Assembly: GCA_007693955.1 (NCBI GenBank)
Contig: RECR01000078.1
Location: forward strand, 1 to 56,737
Length of the DNA: 56,737 bases
From: Gloeocapsa sp. DLM2.Bin57
Lineage (GTDB): Bacteria; Cyanobacteriota; Cyanobacteriia; Cyanobacteriales; Gloeocapsaceae
Direction of reading: 5' to 3'
The notes beneath the pieces are model-generated. The model ran no database searches and had not been told where the DNA came from. It saw nothing but the letters and a program-made list of their open reading frames with translations. The first letter of the stretch is position 1; every line of letters starts with the position of its first letter. Below, one piece after another: positions 27,511-36,235 of the stretch. A program made the position numbers and the translations under genes.

Positions 27511-29394
27511 ATGGAATTCGTGACGCAATCAGAAGTATTTGAAGATGAATTGCTCGAAATACTAACTACTGAGTTAAATCCAGACAAGTTATTATCTAAC
27601 CTAGCGCTGAAAATAGCTGCTAGTTTCCTGACCGATGCTTGTTTAATTGCAACTTGTAACAATAGTTATGGTATTAAAACTGGTTATTGGTCAAAATCTC
27701 CAGAGTTATTAACACCAAATATATCCTTATACCTTAAAAATATTCCTGCAACCAAACAAGTGATCTCCTTTCATCTTAACTCAGAAGCAGCAGAAGATTT
27801 AGGGATAGAAAGTTTAGCACAACAATTAGGTTGTAACTCCCTACTTTATCTTCATACCTATTATCAAGAGCAAGTCAATGGTTTTATCGCTTTAGGTTTT
27901 TTCCAATCCCACTCCTGGAGTTTATTAACTCAAGAAAAAATCAGAAAAATAGGACTATTATTGAGTTTAACTTTTGCTTATCAACAAGTACAACAACAAC
28001 AAAAAAAACAAGCTCAATATCAATCTTTTTTAATCAATTTAAATAGGGAAATAGAGAGAACATCTCAAATGAGTACCCTATGGAGGTTATGTTTAACAGG
28101 GTTAGGAGCTTGTTTAAAAATAGATCAAGGAATGATCGTTAAATTAAAGTATTTAGACCCTTTTTTTACTTTATCAGAACAAGTTAAAATTCCTGAAGCA
28201 GAAGTAGAAATTATTGCTCAATGGTCTCCAGAATATCCTCGTAAAGCAATTCCCAAGATGTTTATACTTGATAGTTCTCTGCTTTTAAAAAAAGCTTGGT
28301 TAAATAGTCCTAACCCCTTAATTCTTGAAAATGTAACCAAACTAATTCAACAAGAAACTAATTTATTTAGAACACATATTTTCCCGAATACTATAATTAT
28401 TCCCTTACTAACTAGTAAAATTAAATCAACAGCCAAAGAAGTAATTTTAGGCTTTATTATCTTACAACAAAGAGAATCACGCTCTTGGCAAAATGAAGAT
28501 ATTCGACTAGTACAAACAGTAGCTATGCAGATAAGTATGGCTATGATTCAAAGTCAAAGTTTACGTCAAGTAGAAACCCTAGTACAAGAGCGCACAGTGC
28601 AATTAAAATGGAGCTTAGATATGCAAGGAAAGCTCTTTACTAAAACTAGACAACAATTAGAACAACTAAAACGTTTAGATAAAGTAAAAGACGAATTTAT
28701 CGCTAGATTAAGTGATGAATTAAGACTACCTCTAGCCAACATGAAAATGGCGATATCTATGCTCAAACTAACTAAAAACAACGAAAAAAATCAACACTAT
28801 CTAACAATCTTAGAAAGAGAATGTAATAAGGAAACGCAGTTAATTAATGACTTATTGACTTTTGAGCAAATTAAAACTTCACAACTAGAATTTCATTATG
28901 AATTAATCTCAATTAATCAGATAGTAGAGCAAGCAAGTCATATTTTTACCCAGAATTGGCAAGAAAAAAACCTAACTTTAGCTATACAACTAGATCCTCA
29001 ATTACAAATTTATTCAGATCGGGAAAGTTTATTAAGAATCTTAAATGAGTTATTACACAATTCTGGTAAATTTTCTGTACCGAATAGTACGGTATCTTTA
29101 GAAATTCAAGCAATCTTGGCATCTTCACAATCCCTAATCGTGATTAAAGTCAGTAACTTAGGGAGAGAAATTACCCCAACAGAAAAACCTCAGATATTTG
29201 ATCCCTTTTATCGAGGAGAAGATCTCCATCAGGGTAGCTCCCAAGGAACTGGTTTAGGATTATTTTTGGTTAAATCTCTCGTTGAATTGCTTAATGGTAC
29301 AATTGTACTTGATAGTAAAAAAACTAGAGATAAATCAGTTTTCGTGACCTTATTTAAAATCACCCTACCTCGACTAAAAGAAGCTTCTTCTTAG
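27511..29394 (+). CDS. GAF-GAF histidine-kinase-like protein lacking the phospho-acceptor His
   Basis: A 627-aa protein with two GAF-like domains (about 10-165 and 170-350), a coiled coil and a kinase core. The dimerisation helix should read SHELRxPL, but the codon at 28714-28716 is GAT, giving LSDELRLPL with Asp402 in place of His. The ATPase domain keeps the N box (LNELLHNSGKF) and the G2 box (GTGLGLFLVKSLVELL); the G1 Asp is Asn in VSNLGREI, a change also common in active cyanobacterial kinases. Autophosphorylation on His is not possible, so a pseudokinase or allosteric partner is likely. Probably cotranscribed with the FHA/GGDEF/EAL gene 24 bp upstream. Confidence 0.88.
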   Translation: MEFVTQSEVFEDELLEILTTELNPDKLLSNLALKIAASFLTDACLIATCNNSYGIKTGYWSKSPELLTPNISLYLKNIPATKQVISFHLNSEAAEDLGIESLAQQLGCNSLLYLHTYYQEQVNGFIALGFFQSHSWSLLTQEKIRKIGLLLSLTFAYQQVQQQQKKQAQYQSFLINLNREIERTSQMSTLWRLCLTGLGACLKIDQGMIVKLKYLDPFFTLSEQVKIPEAEVEIIAQWSPEYPRKAIPKMFILDSSLLLKKAWLNSPNPLILENVTKLIQQETNLFRTHIFPNTIIIPLLTSKIKSTAKEVILGFIILQQRESRSWQNEDIRLVQTVAMQISMAMIQSQSLRQVETLVQERTVQLKWSLDMQGKLFTKTRQQLEQLKRLDKVKDEFIARLSDELRLPLANMKMAISMLKLTKNNEKNQHYLTILERECNKETQLINDLLTFEQIKTSQLEFHYELISINQIVEQASHIFTQNWQEKNLTLAIQLDPQLQIYSDRESLLRILNELLHNSGKFSVPNSTVSLEIQAILASSQSLIVIKVSNLGREITPTEKPQIFDPFYRGEDLHQGSSQGTGLGLFLVKSLVELLNGTIVLDSKKTRDKSVFVTLFKITLPRLKEASS

Positions 29395-29456
29395 ATATTG
29401 TATCTGAAGACAAAAGTTACTGGTTGAGGCACTCTGAGTGCATGAGTACCTTTTCC

Positions 29457-29497
29457 CACACTCCCCTATCTCTTATTTAGTAAGGATTTTAAAATGT
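29457..29497 (+). repeat. Dispersed intergenic repeat, copy 2
   Basis: Matches 5021-5061 in the same orientation at 37 of 41 bases. It lies in the 198-bp gap between the kinase-like gene and the ABC1 kinase gene. Confidence 0.65.
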
Positions 29498-29592
29498 GCA
29501 ACTTGAGAGTCTCCTCAATAAATGGAACAGTTATGGTAAAATCAATCATCAATCTTCTTAAGCTTAAGTAGCTCACCTGAAACATCTCAATA

Positions 29593-31257
29593 ATGATTAC
29601 TGAGAGTAATTCACCTCTTCTGTCTTGGCAATCCACAACAAGTTCATCTGTCATTAGACGTCAGTTTAACATTTTCAGGGTAGCTTTTCAATTTCTGGCT
29701 TATCTGTGGTGGGATAAACTAACGGGTAACCAGAAAAGCTCAACCAGACAGCAACGCGCACAATGGCTAGTCACTCAGTTATTATATCTAGGTCCAACTT
29801 TTATTAAAATTGGACAAGCTTTATCTACTCGCGCTGATTTAATACCCCTTGAATATATACAAGCTTTTGGTAAACTACAAGATAACGTCCCTCCCTTTAG
29901 TCATCTAGAAGCGATCGCCATTATTGAAACCGAGTTAGGAAATCAACTCGAACATCTTTTTTTAGATTTTGAACAACAACCTCTAGCATCTGCTAGTCTA
30001 GGACAAGTACACCGAGCAATTCTCCATGATGGTGAGAAAGTAGTAGTTAAAGTCCAAAGACCAGGATTAGAAGAGTTATTTAACCTAGACTTTGAAATCA
30101 TACACGGTTTAGTTCGCTTTGTGAATCGTTGGTTACCGAGTTTACGTCAATACGAATTAGAAGAGATATATCAAGAATTTTTCCAACTGCTTTATCTAGA
30201 AATCGATTATATTCATGAAGGTAAAAACGCCGAAAGATTTAGCGAAAATTTTACTAACTATGCTCAAGTAAAAGTCCCTAAAATCTATTGGGATTATACC
30301 ACCAAAAAAGTTTTAACCCTAGAATATCTACCAGGAATAAAAATTAATGATCTAACAACTTTACAAGCTAAGGGTATTAATACTAATAAAATTATTGAAT
30401 TAGGTATTTGTAGTTATCTCAAACAACTGTTAGAAGATGGCTTTTTTCAATCAGATCCCCATCCTGGTAATATGGCAGTTAATGAAGAAGGAGCGATAAT
30501 TTTCTATGATTTTGGGACAATGATTGAGATTAAATCTATGGCGAAAGAGCAAATGGTGGGTACTTTTTTTGCTGTTCTACGTAAAGATACAGATGAAGTG
30601 CTACAGATGCTTATCTATATGGGTTTAATTAAACCAGTAGGAGATTTAGCCCCAGTTAAAAGAATTGTCGCTTTTTTACTAGAAAGATTTCGAGATAAAC
30701 CAGTAGATATCAAAGCTTTTGAAGAAGTCAGTCAAGAGATTTACTTAATGTTTGAAGAGCAACCTTTTCGCTTACCCGCGCAAATGACCTTTGTTTTAAA
30801 ATCTCTGACTACTTTAGATGGTATTGCTAGAGGGTTAAATCCAGAATATAATTTATTAGCTGCTAGTAAACCTTTTGTACAAAATATTGCTCTTTCTCAA
30901 CGGGGTGAAATCAATTTAAATATGTTAGTTAGACAAGCTAAAGATTTTTGGAAAAATCGGATTTCTAATTCAGGAAGCGTTCAAGATTCAATTAGTAGAT
31001 TAGAATCTCGGCTAGAAAGTGGCGAGTTACAGGTTAGAGTACGTTCTTTAGAAACCGAATTATTATTAAAACGTATTAACTTAGGCATAAAAACTCTGGT
31101 ATATGTGTGTTTATTGGGCTTCTCCATTGTCACAGCTATTCTCTTATTATCTACTCCCTATAGTTCTTGGGCAATTATTCCTTTTGGATTAAGTGGGTTA
31201 TGGTGTTTATTTTTCCTACGTTGTTTTATTACTCTACTGATTCAAGAAAGGTTCTGA
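29593..31257 (+). CDS. ABC1/UbiB-family atypical kinase
   Basis: A 554-aa protein of the ADCK/UbiB/ABC1K group that supports quinone and isoprenoid-lipid metabolism in plastids and cyanobacteria. It shows GPTFIKIGQALSTRADLIP (the KxGQ motif near residue 75), the alanine-rich loop ASASLGQVHRA in place of a glycine-rich loop, VVVKVQRPG with the catalytic Lys, and SDPHPGNMAV with YDFGTM for the catalytic and metal-binding Asp. Two hydrophobic segments at the C-terminus (about 500-550) anchor it in the membrane. No quinone biosynthesis gene is adjacent. Confidence 0.9.
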   Translation: MITESNSPLLSWQSTTSSSVIRRQFNIFRVAFQFLAYLWWDKLTGNQKSSTRQQRAQWLVTQLLYLGPTFIKIGQALSTRADLIPLEYIQAFGKLQDNVPPFSHLEAIAIIETELGNQLEHLFLDFEQQPLASASLGQVHRAILHDGEKVVVKVQRPGLEELFNLDFEIIHGLVRFVNRWLPSLRQYELEEIYQEFFQLLYLEIDYIHEGKNAERFSENFTNYAQVKVPKIYWDYTTKKVLTLEYLPGIKINDLTTLQAKGINTNKIIELGICSYLKQLLEDGFFQSDPHPGNMAVNEEGAIIFYDFGTMIEIKSMAKEQMVGTFFAVLRKDTDEVLQMLIYMGLIKPVGDLAPVKRIVAFLLERFRDKPVDIKAFEEVSQEIYLMFEEQPFRLPAQMTFVLKSLTTLDGIARGLNPEYNLLAASKPFVQNIALSQRGEINLNMLVRQAKDFWKNRISNSGSVQDSISRLESRLESGELQVRVRSLETELLLKRINLGIKTLVYVCLLGFSIVTAILLLSTPYSSWAIIPFGLSGLWCLFFLRCFITLLIQERF

Positions 31258-31494
31258 CATTAAGTATTAACACGTAGAAGTTGAGACTAAGAAAAATTAA
31301 AAATAGTGAAAATGCTTAAAGATTAGTTGAAAAAAATATCTTTTAAAAAACAATTAAATCAGTGAATGTTAACTAAATTGTGCTTTTATTAAAAAATAAG
31401 AAAAATTAGTAATCAACGGAAAATAAGATGTTAAAAATAAATTAGGTCAAATAAATACATCCAGTCTGAAATTTTATCATTGGGCATCAAAAAT

Positions 31495-32046
31495 ATGTTA
31501 GATCCACAAGAATTTATGCACAAAATGGAGGCTAGAATGGTCTTCAGTGCTGAGGATAAAGGCGTGTTAAAAGCTAACGCAGATTGGGGAAAATCCATAG
31601 CAACAGAAATGTCTGATCATTTCTACGCATATTTAGGTCGTGATGCTGAAATGAATGCTATTCTCAACGAAACAGAAGGTCGTATTCACCGTCTGCGGGA
31701 CACATTTATAGAGTGGTTTGGCGAAATGTTTACAGGAATAGATGACTGGGGTAATGCTTATGCAGAGCGTCGCTGGAGAATTGGCTTAATTCACGTACGT
31801 ATAGGGATTGGTCCTCAGCACGTCGTGCCAGCTATGGCAACAGTGGTACGAGCATTAGGTAAAAAACTTAAAACAGAAGGTAAAGATAATGGTTTACAAG
31901 AATCATTGAGCAAAATCTGCATGATTGACCTAGCCTTCATTGAACAAGCCTATATAGAGGTTGCATCACAAGCAGTCTTGCGAGAGACGGGATGGTCAGA
32001 AGGACTGTTTAAACGACTGATCACCACTGGTGCAGGCTCAATGTAA
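31495..32046 (+). CDS. Protoglobin-domain (globin-coupled-sensor type) protein
   Basis: A 183-aa protein consisting of a protoglobin/sensor-globin fold alone. The proximal heme His is probably that in the segment RIGLIHVRIGIGP near residue 100, matching the family pattern GxxHxRIG; upstream IHRLRDTFIEWFGEMF is helix E-like. The ATG at 31495 is preferred over a TTG at 31480; neither has a clear ribosome site. No output domain is fused, so any signal must pass to a partner. The next gene is a roadblock protein 32 bp downstream, followed by a GTPase and a DUF4388 protein. Confidence 0.8.
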   Translation: MLDPQEFMHKMEARMVFSAEDKGVLKANADWGKSIATEMSDHFYAYLGRDAEMNAILNETEGRIHRLRDTFIEWFGEMFTGIDDWGNAYAERRWRIGLIHVRIGIGPQHVVPAMATVVRALGKKLKTEGKDNGLQESLSKICMIDLAFIEQAYIEVASQAVLRETGWSEGLFKRLITTGAGSM

Positions 32047-32078
32047 TCAAATTTGTAACTCAGTAAAAAGGAACGATT

Positions 32079-32450
32079 ATGGCAATTAACACTCAAAAAC
32101 TAACCAGTATTCTTCAAAACTTCGTGTCTAGTACTAGCGATGTTCAAGGAGCAGCAGTAGTTACACCAGACGGTCTCAGTCTAGCCTCTAGTTTACCAAG
32201 TGGGATGGATGAAGAGAGGGTTTCAGCTATGTCAGCTGCTATGCTTTCTCTAGGTGAACGTATCGGTAGCGAACTCAATAGAGGTGGAATTGACCGAATT
32301 TATGTAGAAGGAGATGAAGGTTACGGTATTTTAACTAGTTGTGGTGAAGATGCGGTTTTCCTCGTTCTTGCTAGTAAAGCAGCTAAACAAGGTGTTCTAA
32401 TGCTGGAAATCAAACGATCCCTTAGCGAGTTGAAGCTAATTTTAAGTTAA
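32079..32450 (+). CDS. Roadblock/LC7-domain protein (MglB-like)
   Basis: A 123-aa single-domain protein of the roadblock/LC7 family: VQGAAVVTPDGLSLASSLP at residues about 22-40, then MSAAMLSLGERIGSEL and VFLVLASKAAKQGVLMLEIKRS. Homologues such as MglB form dimers that regulate Ras-like GTPases. A small-GTPase gene lies 80 bp downstream, its presumed partner. A ribosome site AAGGA precedes the ATG. The 32450-32531 gap holds a 7-bp hairpin (GAGAGTG 32462-32468, CACTCTC 32492-32498). Confidence 0.88.
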   Translation: MAINTQKLTSILQNFVSSTSDVQGAAVVTPDGLSLASSLPSGMDEERVSAMSAAMLSLGERIGSELNRGGIDRIYVEGDEGYGILTSCGEDAVFLVLASKAAKQGVLMLEIKRSLSELKLILS

Positions 32451-32530
32451 ATCAAGATTAAGAGAGTGTAATTAGAATAACTGTTTAATTTCACTCTCAG
32501 GAATAGCTTAATTTATTGGAGTTAATAGTT

Positions 32531-33070
32531 ATGGAAATTATGCGCCTCGTCATTACCGGACCTGTTGGCGCAGGTAAATCGACTTTTATTCGTTCTATCA
32601 GTGAAATTACCCCTGTAGATACCGATCGCCGAGCTACAGACGAAACCATGGAATTAAAAGCTAAAACTACTGTTGCTTTTGATTTTGGTCGTTTACAATT
32701 TAGTCCCAATATGGCGTTACATCTCTATGGAACGCCAGGACAATCTCGTTTTGATTTTATGTGGGATATATTGATACGTAAAGCTCACGCCTATATGTTA
32801 CTTATCCCTGCTAATCAACCAGGTCAATTTCTTAACGCTAGACGCATCATCAATTTTATGAACCAAAGAGCAGAAATACCCATGGTGATTGGCTTAACTC
32901 ATTTAGATTGTCCCGGAGCTTGGCCGGCTGATAATATTGCCTTAGCTTTAGGATTTACCGACGAAGCGACTCGACCTCAGATAGTGATGGTTAACGCTAC
33001 TAAAAAAGGCTCAGTAGCTCAAGCAGTCATCGTACTGGTTAAACAATTGTTACAAAATTGCGCCGTCTAG
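32531..33070 (+). CDS. MglA/Arf-like small GTPase
   Basis: A 179-aa Ras-superfamily GTPase. The P-loop is TGPVGAGKST near residue 10, the switch II motif YGTPGQSRFDFMWD lacks the usual DxxG Asp as in MglA-type proteins, and the base-recognition motif is THLD in place of NKxD. No lipidation motif is seen. The ATG at 32531 follows a GGAG ribosome site at 32518-32521, so the TTG at 32516 is rejected. With the roadblock gene upstream it forms an MglA-MglB-like pair; the downstream DUF4388 gene starts 11 bp after its stop. Confidence 0.88.
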   Translation: MEIMRLVITGPVGAGKSTFIRSISEITPVDTDRRATDETMELKAKTTVAFDFGRLQFSPNMALHLYGTPGQSRFDFMWDILIRKAHAYMLLIPANQPGQFLNARRIINFMNQRAEIPMVIGLTHLDCPGAWPADNIALALGFTDEATRPQIVMVNATKKGSVAQAVIVLVKQLLQNCAV

Positions 33071-33080
33071 GGAGGAAATT

Positions 33081-33878
33081 ATGACTATTACTGGCTATTT
33101 ATCAGAATTTTCCCTAGCTGAATTGTTTCGGTTTTTAGATCAAGGATTGAAAACAGGTTTACTCACTCTTAAACCTCAAACCAATTCTCCCTATTATATC
33201 TGGTGTCATCAAGGTCGCGTAGTCGCCGCAGCAAAAAGTCTGACTGGTGATAGCTTGCTTTCGTTAATGCGCGATCGCAAAATGTTAAAAACCGTTCCCG
33301 AAGAAGAAATAATCAATGACAATAATCCCCTAGGGTTAACTCTTAAAGCTCACAATTTCTTAGACTCAGAACAACTGAAGATGCTGTTTGCGATCCAAGT
33401 AATGCGCAGTGTCTGTACCTTGTTTACTTGGCAAAATGCTTGGTTTGAATTTGATTCTGACGCGGAAATACCCCGATCAGAAATGACAGGTTTAAGCGCA
33501 CCCGCGACAGAAATTACCCTAGCAGGTTTACGCACTCTCAAGGATTGGTCTGCTTTACAAGAAAAATTACCTATTGGTACTTCTTCTCTGATTAGTATTT
33601 TAGAAGGACAAAGCAAATTCCGTCTTAATCAAATAGAGTCTCAAGTGTGGGAATTTACCGATGGTGTGACCCCCCTTAATTCTATCGCTAAACAGCTAGA
33701 TTTACCTCTAGAAACCATACAAAAAGCGGCTTTTGGCTTAATCGTCATTGGTTTAGCCGAAGAAATACCCATGGTAGAATTGACCAATGAAAATAATAAT
33801 CTGGCTACAGATGATATCTCTAGTAGTTTAAGTCAATCTTTCTTAGAAAACTTGGTTCATTTTCTCGATCACGTTTAA
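33081..33878 (+). CDS. DUF4388 (PATAN-like) protein
   Basis: A 265-aa protein. Residues 1 to about 160 match DUF4388, the domain found at the N-terminus of PatA-type response regulators (ITGYLSEFSLAELFRFLDQG, TGLLTL, YYIWCHQGRVVAA). The C-terminal about 80 residues (FRLNQIESQVWEFTDGVTPL) resemble a winged-helix extension. In PATAN proteins this domain carries regulation to type IV pilus motors; applying that here is inference. A strong ribosome site (GGGAGG) precedes the ATG and overlaps the end of the GTPase gene. Its stop overlaps that of the convergent ABC transporter by 4 bp. Confidence 0.82.
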   Translation: MTITGYLSEFSLAELFRFLDQGLKTGLLTLKPQTNSPYYIWCHQGRVVAAAKSLTGDSLLSLMRDRKMLKTVPEEEIINDNNPLGLTLKAHNFLDSEQLKMLFAIQVMRSVCTLFTWQNAWFEFDSDAEIPRSEMTGLSAPATEITLAGLRTLKDWSALQEKLPIGTSSLISILEGQSKFRLNQIESQVWEFTDGVTPLNSIAKQLDLPLETIQKAAFGLIVIGLAEEIPMVELTNENNNLATDDISSSLSQSFLENLVHFLDHV

Positions 33879-35680
33879 AAACTCTGGTGACTGTGTAAGA
33901 GAGAATATAAACCATCTTGTTGTAGCAACTGTTCATGAGTTCCCACCTCCACAATACGTCCACCATCGAGGACAACAATTTTATCAGCTTCACGAATAGT
34001 ACTGAGACGGTGGGCGATAATTAAGGTGGTTCGAGTTCCTAAAATTGAGCGCATCGCTAATTGGATCAACCTTTCTGACTCATAATCTAAACTAGAAGTT
34101 GCTTCATCGAAGATTAACACATCAGGATTAACAATTAACGCGCGCGCGATACCTAATCTTTGTCGTTGTCCCCCTGAAAGACGCATCCCTTTTTCACCTA
34201 CAATGGTTTGATAACCTTCGGGTAAATCAGGGATAAATTCCTCCACGCGAGCGATCGCACAAGCTTTTTTAACTTCAGCAAAATTCGCCCCAGGATTACC
34301 ATAAGTCAAATTATCCAACAAAGTCCCGTTAAAAACATCTACCTCTTGATGAACGATCGCCAAGCGTTTACGATAACCGGTGATATCTAGGGTACGAATA
34401 TCTTGACCATCAATGAGAATTTTACCCATCAGAGGTTCAAAATATCTAAATAGTAGCTTAATCAGGGTTGATTTTCCCGAACCAGATCTACCTACTAAAG
34501 CGATGGTTTGACAGGGTTCAATCAATAGATTAACATCTGTGAGTACTAAGCGATTAGCATCATAACCAAAACCAACCTTACTGAACTCAATTTTACCCGT
34601 AAAGCGATAAGATGACTCTCTACCTTCAGGAATGACTAGATTACCACTATCTGTACCTGGGGGAAGTTTCATAAACTTATGAAAACGTACCATTGAAGCG
34701 TAACGACGCGCAAAAACTTCCGCTAATTGAGTTAAAGGATCTAATTCAGAATAAGCCATTAAAGAGATAGTAAAGGTAGTCACAAAATGACCTAGAGATA
34801 TTTTACCTTGGGCTGTAGGAATAAGAGTAAATAGGAAAATTACAAAGATACAAGATTGTACCATTGTTCTGTGTACAGTACCCAATTTTACATAGCCCAA
34901 ATGGATATTATAGACAACAAATTTTAACTCTCTCGTCAGACGTTCTTTTTGACGTTTTAATTCTCTTGCTTCTGTCGCAAAAGCTTTGACAGTTTTAATA
35001 TTAGCGATAATTTCTGAAGTTCTACTCTCGGTATTTTCTATATGATTATCTAACAACTCTTCTTGTTTAATCAGAGTATTTAAATGAATCATATTAAAAT
35101 AAAGAATAAAAACAAAAGAAAGTAAAAAAGCGATCGCTATTTGCCATTGTATGAGTAAAATAATCAGAAAAATTGCTATAACTCTAATCAATTTCGGTAT
35201 AAATTGTCCGGCTATTTCAGGATAAGTCCAAGTATGATTAGATAATCCTTTGGCTAACCTTCCTGCTATTCTGCCAGGGTTATTTTCTTCATAAAAACTT
35301 AAAGGTAAAGTTAACACTTTCTCTACTGCTTTTTCTGAATAATCCCTGCGTGTATCTAGAGCAATTTTCCAATGAAACCAAGAACTAATCCAGGGTTGAA
35401 TCGGTGCTCTTACCACACTAATGACAAAAATTAGCCCCGATAAAACAACTAAATTAGCTAACCTTAAATCACCGTTCACAAAGACACTGACTTGTTTTCC
35501 TAAAGCATTAATAGGTGTATCAACCACTTCGTTAGATAAAACATTAAGAATTTGTCCAATGGCATAATAAGTTCCCAAATCAATAATCTCAAAAACACTA
35601 GAAGCACCTATACTCAATAAAGCAGTATAGCGATAATTTTGATAATATGTTAACAAGTCTCGAAAGGAAGCCATAACCAT
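33875..35680 (-). CDS. ABC exporter, fused membrane and ATPase domains
   Basis: A 601-aa half-transporter. Residues about 1-330 hold six membrane helices and 355-600 the ATPase, with Walker A VGRSGSGKSTLI, signature LSGGQRQRLGIARAL, Walker B VLIFDEATSSLD and the H-loop AHRLSTI. It resembles lipid, peptide or multidrug exporters of the MsbA/HlyB type, which act as dimers. Transported substrate unknown. It is monocistronic, and shares overlapping stop codons with the DUF4388 gene. Confidence 0.9.
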   Translation of the reverse strand: MVMASFRDLLTYYQNYRYTALLSIGASSVFEIIDLGTYYAIGQILNVLSNEVVDTPINALGKQVSVFVNGDLRLANLVVLSGLIFVISVVRAPIQPWISSWFHWKIALDTRRDYSEKAVEKVLTLPLSFYEENNPGRIAGRLAKGLSNHTWTYPEIAGQFIPKLIRVIAIFLIILLIQWQIAIAFLLSFVFILYFNMIHLNTLIKQEELLDNHIENTESRTSEIIANIKTVKAFATEARELKRQKERLTRELKFVVYNIHLGYVKLGTVHRTMVQSCIFVIFLFTLIPTAQGKISLGHFVTTFTISLMAYSELDPLTQLAEVFARRYASMVRFHKFMKLPPGTDSGNLVIPEGRESSYRFTGKIEFSKVGFGYDANRLVLTDVNLLIEPCQTIALVGRSGSGKSTLIKLLFRYFEPLMGKILIDGQDIRTLDITGYRKRLAIVHQEVDVFNGTLLDNLTYGNPGANFAEVKKACAIARVEEFIPDLPEGYQTIVGEKGMRLSGGQRQRLGIARALIVNPDVLIFDEATSSLDYESERLIQLAMRSILGTRTTLIIAHRLSTIREADKIVVLDGGRIVEVGTHEQLLQQDGLYSLLHSHQSF

Positions 35681-35733
35681 TGCTTTTCTTAACTTTGATT
35701 AGTTATAATATAACAAATTTTAATTATTATTAA

Positions 35734-36231
35734 ATGCTTAGACCAAAACCAATTAAACCAGAACCAGGACAAGAATCAGTCTGGGATTATCCACGACCAC
35801 CACGTTTAGAAGCATCTGAACAAAAAATTCAGATAATTTGCCATCAAATCATTATAGCAGATACCCAAAAAAGTCAGCGGGTACTAGAAACTAGTCACCC
35901 TCCCGTTTATTATCTTCCACCTGAAGATATTCAAATGCAATATTTAGTCTCATCTCCAGGTCAATCTTTTTGCGAATGGAAAGGAACAGCCCAATACTAT
36001 AGTATCGTTTTTCCAGATCAACAGATACCAAACTGTGCTTGGTATTATCCTAATCCAACTCCAGCATTTACCGCAATCAAAGACTATATCGCTTTTTATC
36101 CTAGTCTTATGGACGCTTGTTACGTTGATGGAGAAAAAGTCACACCTCAACCAGGAGGTTTCTATGGAGGCTGGATCACTAAAAATATTGTTGGACCATT
36201 CAAAGGAGGTCCAGGTACTTGGGGATATTAA
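35734..36231 (+). CDS. DUF427 protein
   Basis: A 165-aa protein matching the DUF427 family of small beta-rich enzymes or binding proteins: ETSHPPVYYLPPEDI near 50-65, FCEWKGTAQYYSI near 83, and YIAFYPSLMDACYVDGEKV near 118. The family's function is not established. The end is glycine-rich. The aldo/keto reductase gene follows after 4 bp, so they are cotranscribed. Confidence 0.85.
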   Translation: MLRPKPIKPEPGQESVWDYPRPPRLEASEQKIQIICHQIIIADTQKSQRVLETSHPPVYYLPPEDIQMQYLVSSPGQSFCEWKGTAQYYSIVFPDQQIPNCAWYYPNPTPAFTAIKDYIAFYPSLMDACYVDGEKVTPQPGGFYGGWITKNIVGPFKGGPGTWGY

Positions 36232-36235
36232 CATT

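Noticed and set aside
29466-29654. Minus-strand open frame across the start of the ABC1 kinase gene.
   Set aside because: It overlaps a well-supported start region and shows no family features.
36035-36235. N-terminal extension of the aldo/keto reductase.
   Set aside because: It lies wholly within the DUF427 coding region in another frame and precedes the twin-arginine signal that fits a true N-terminus.
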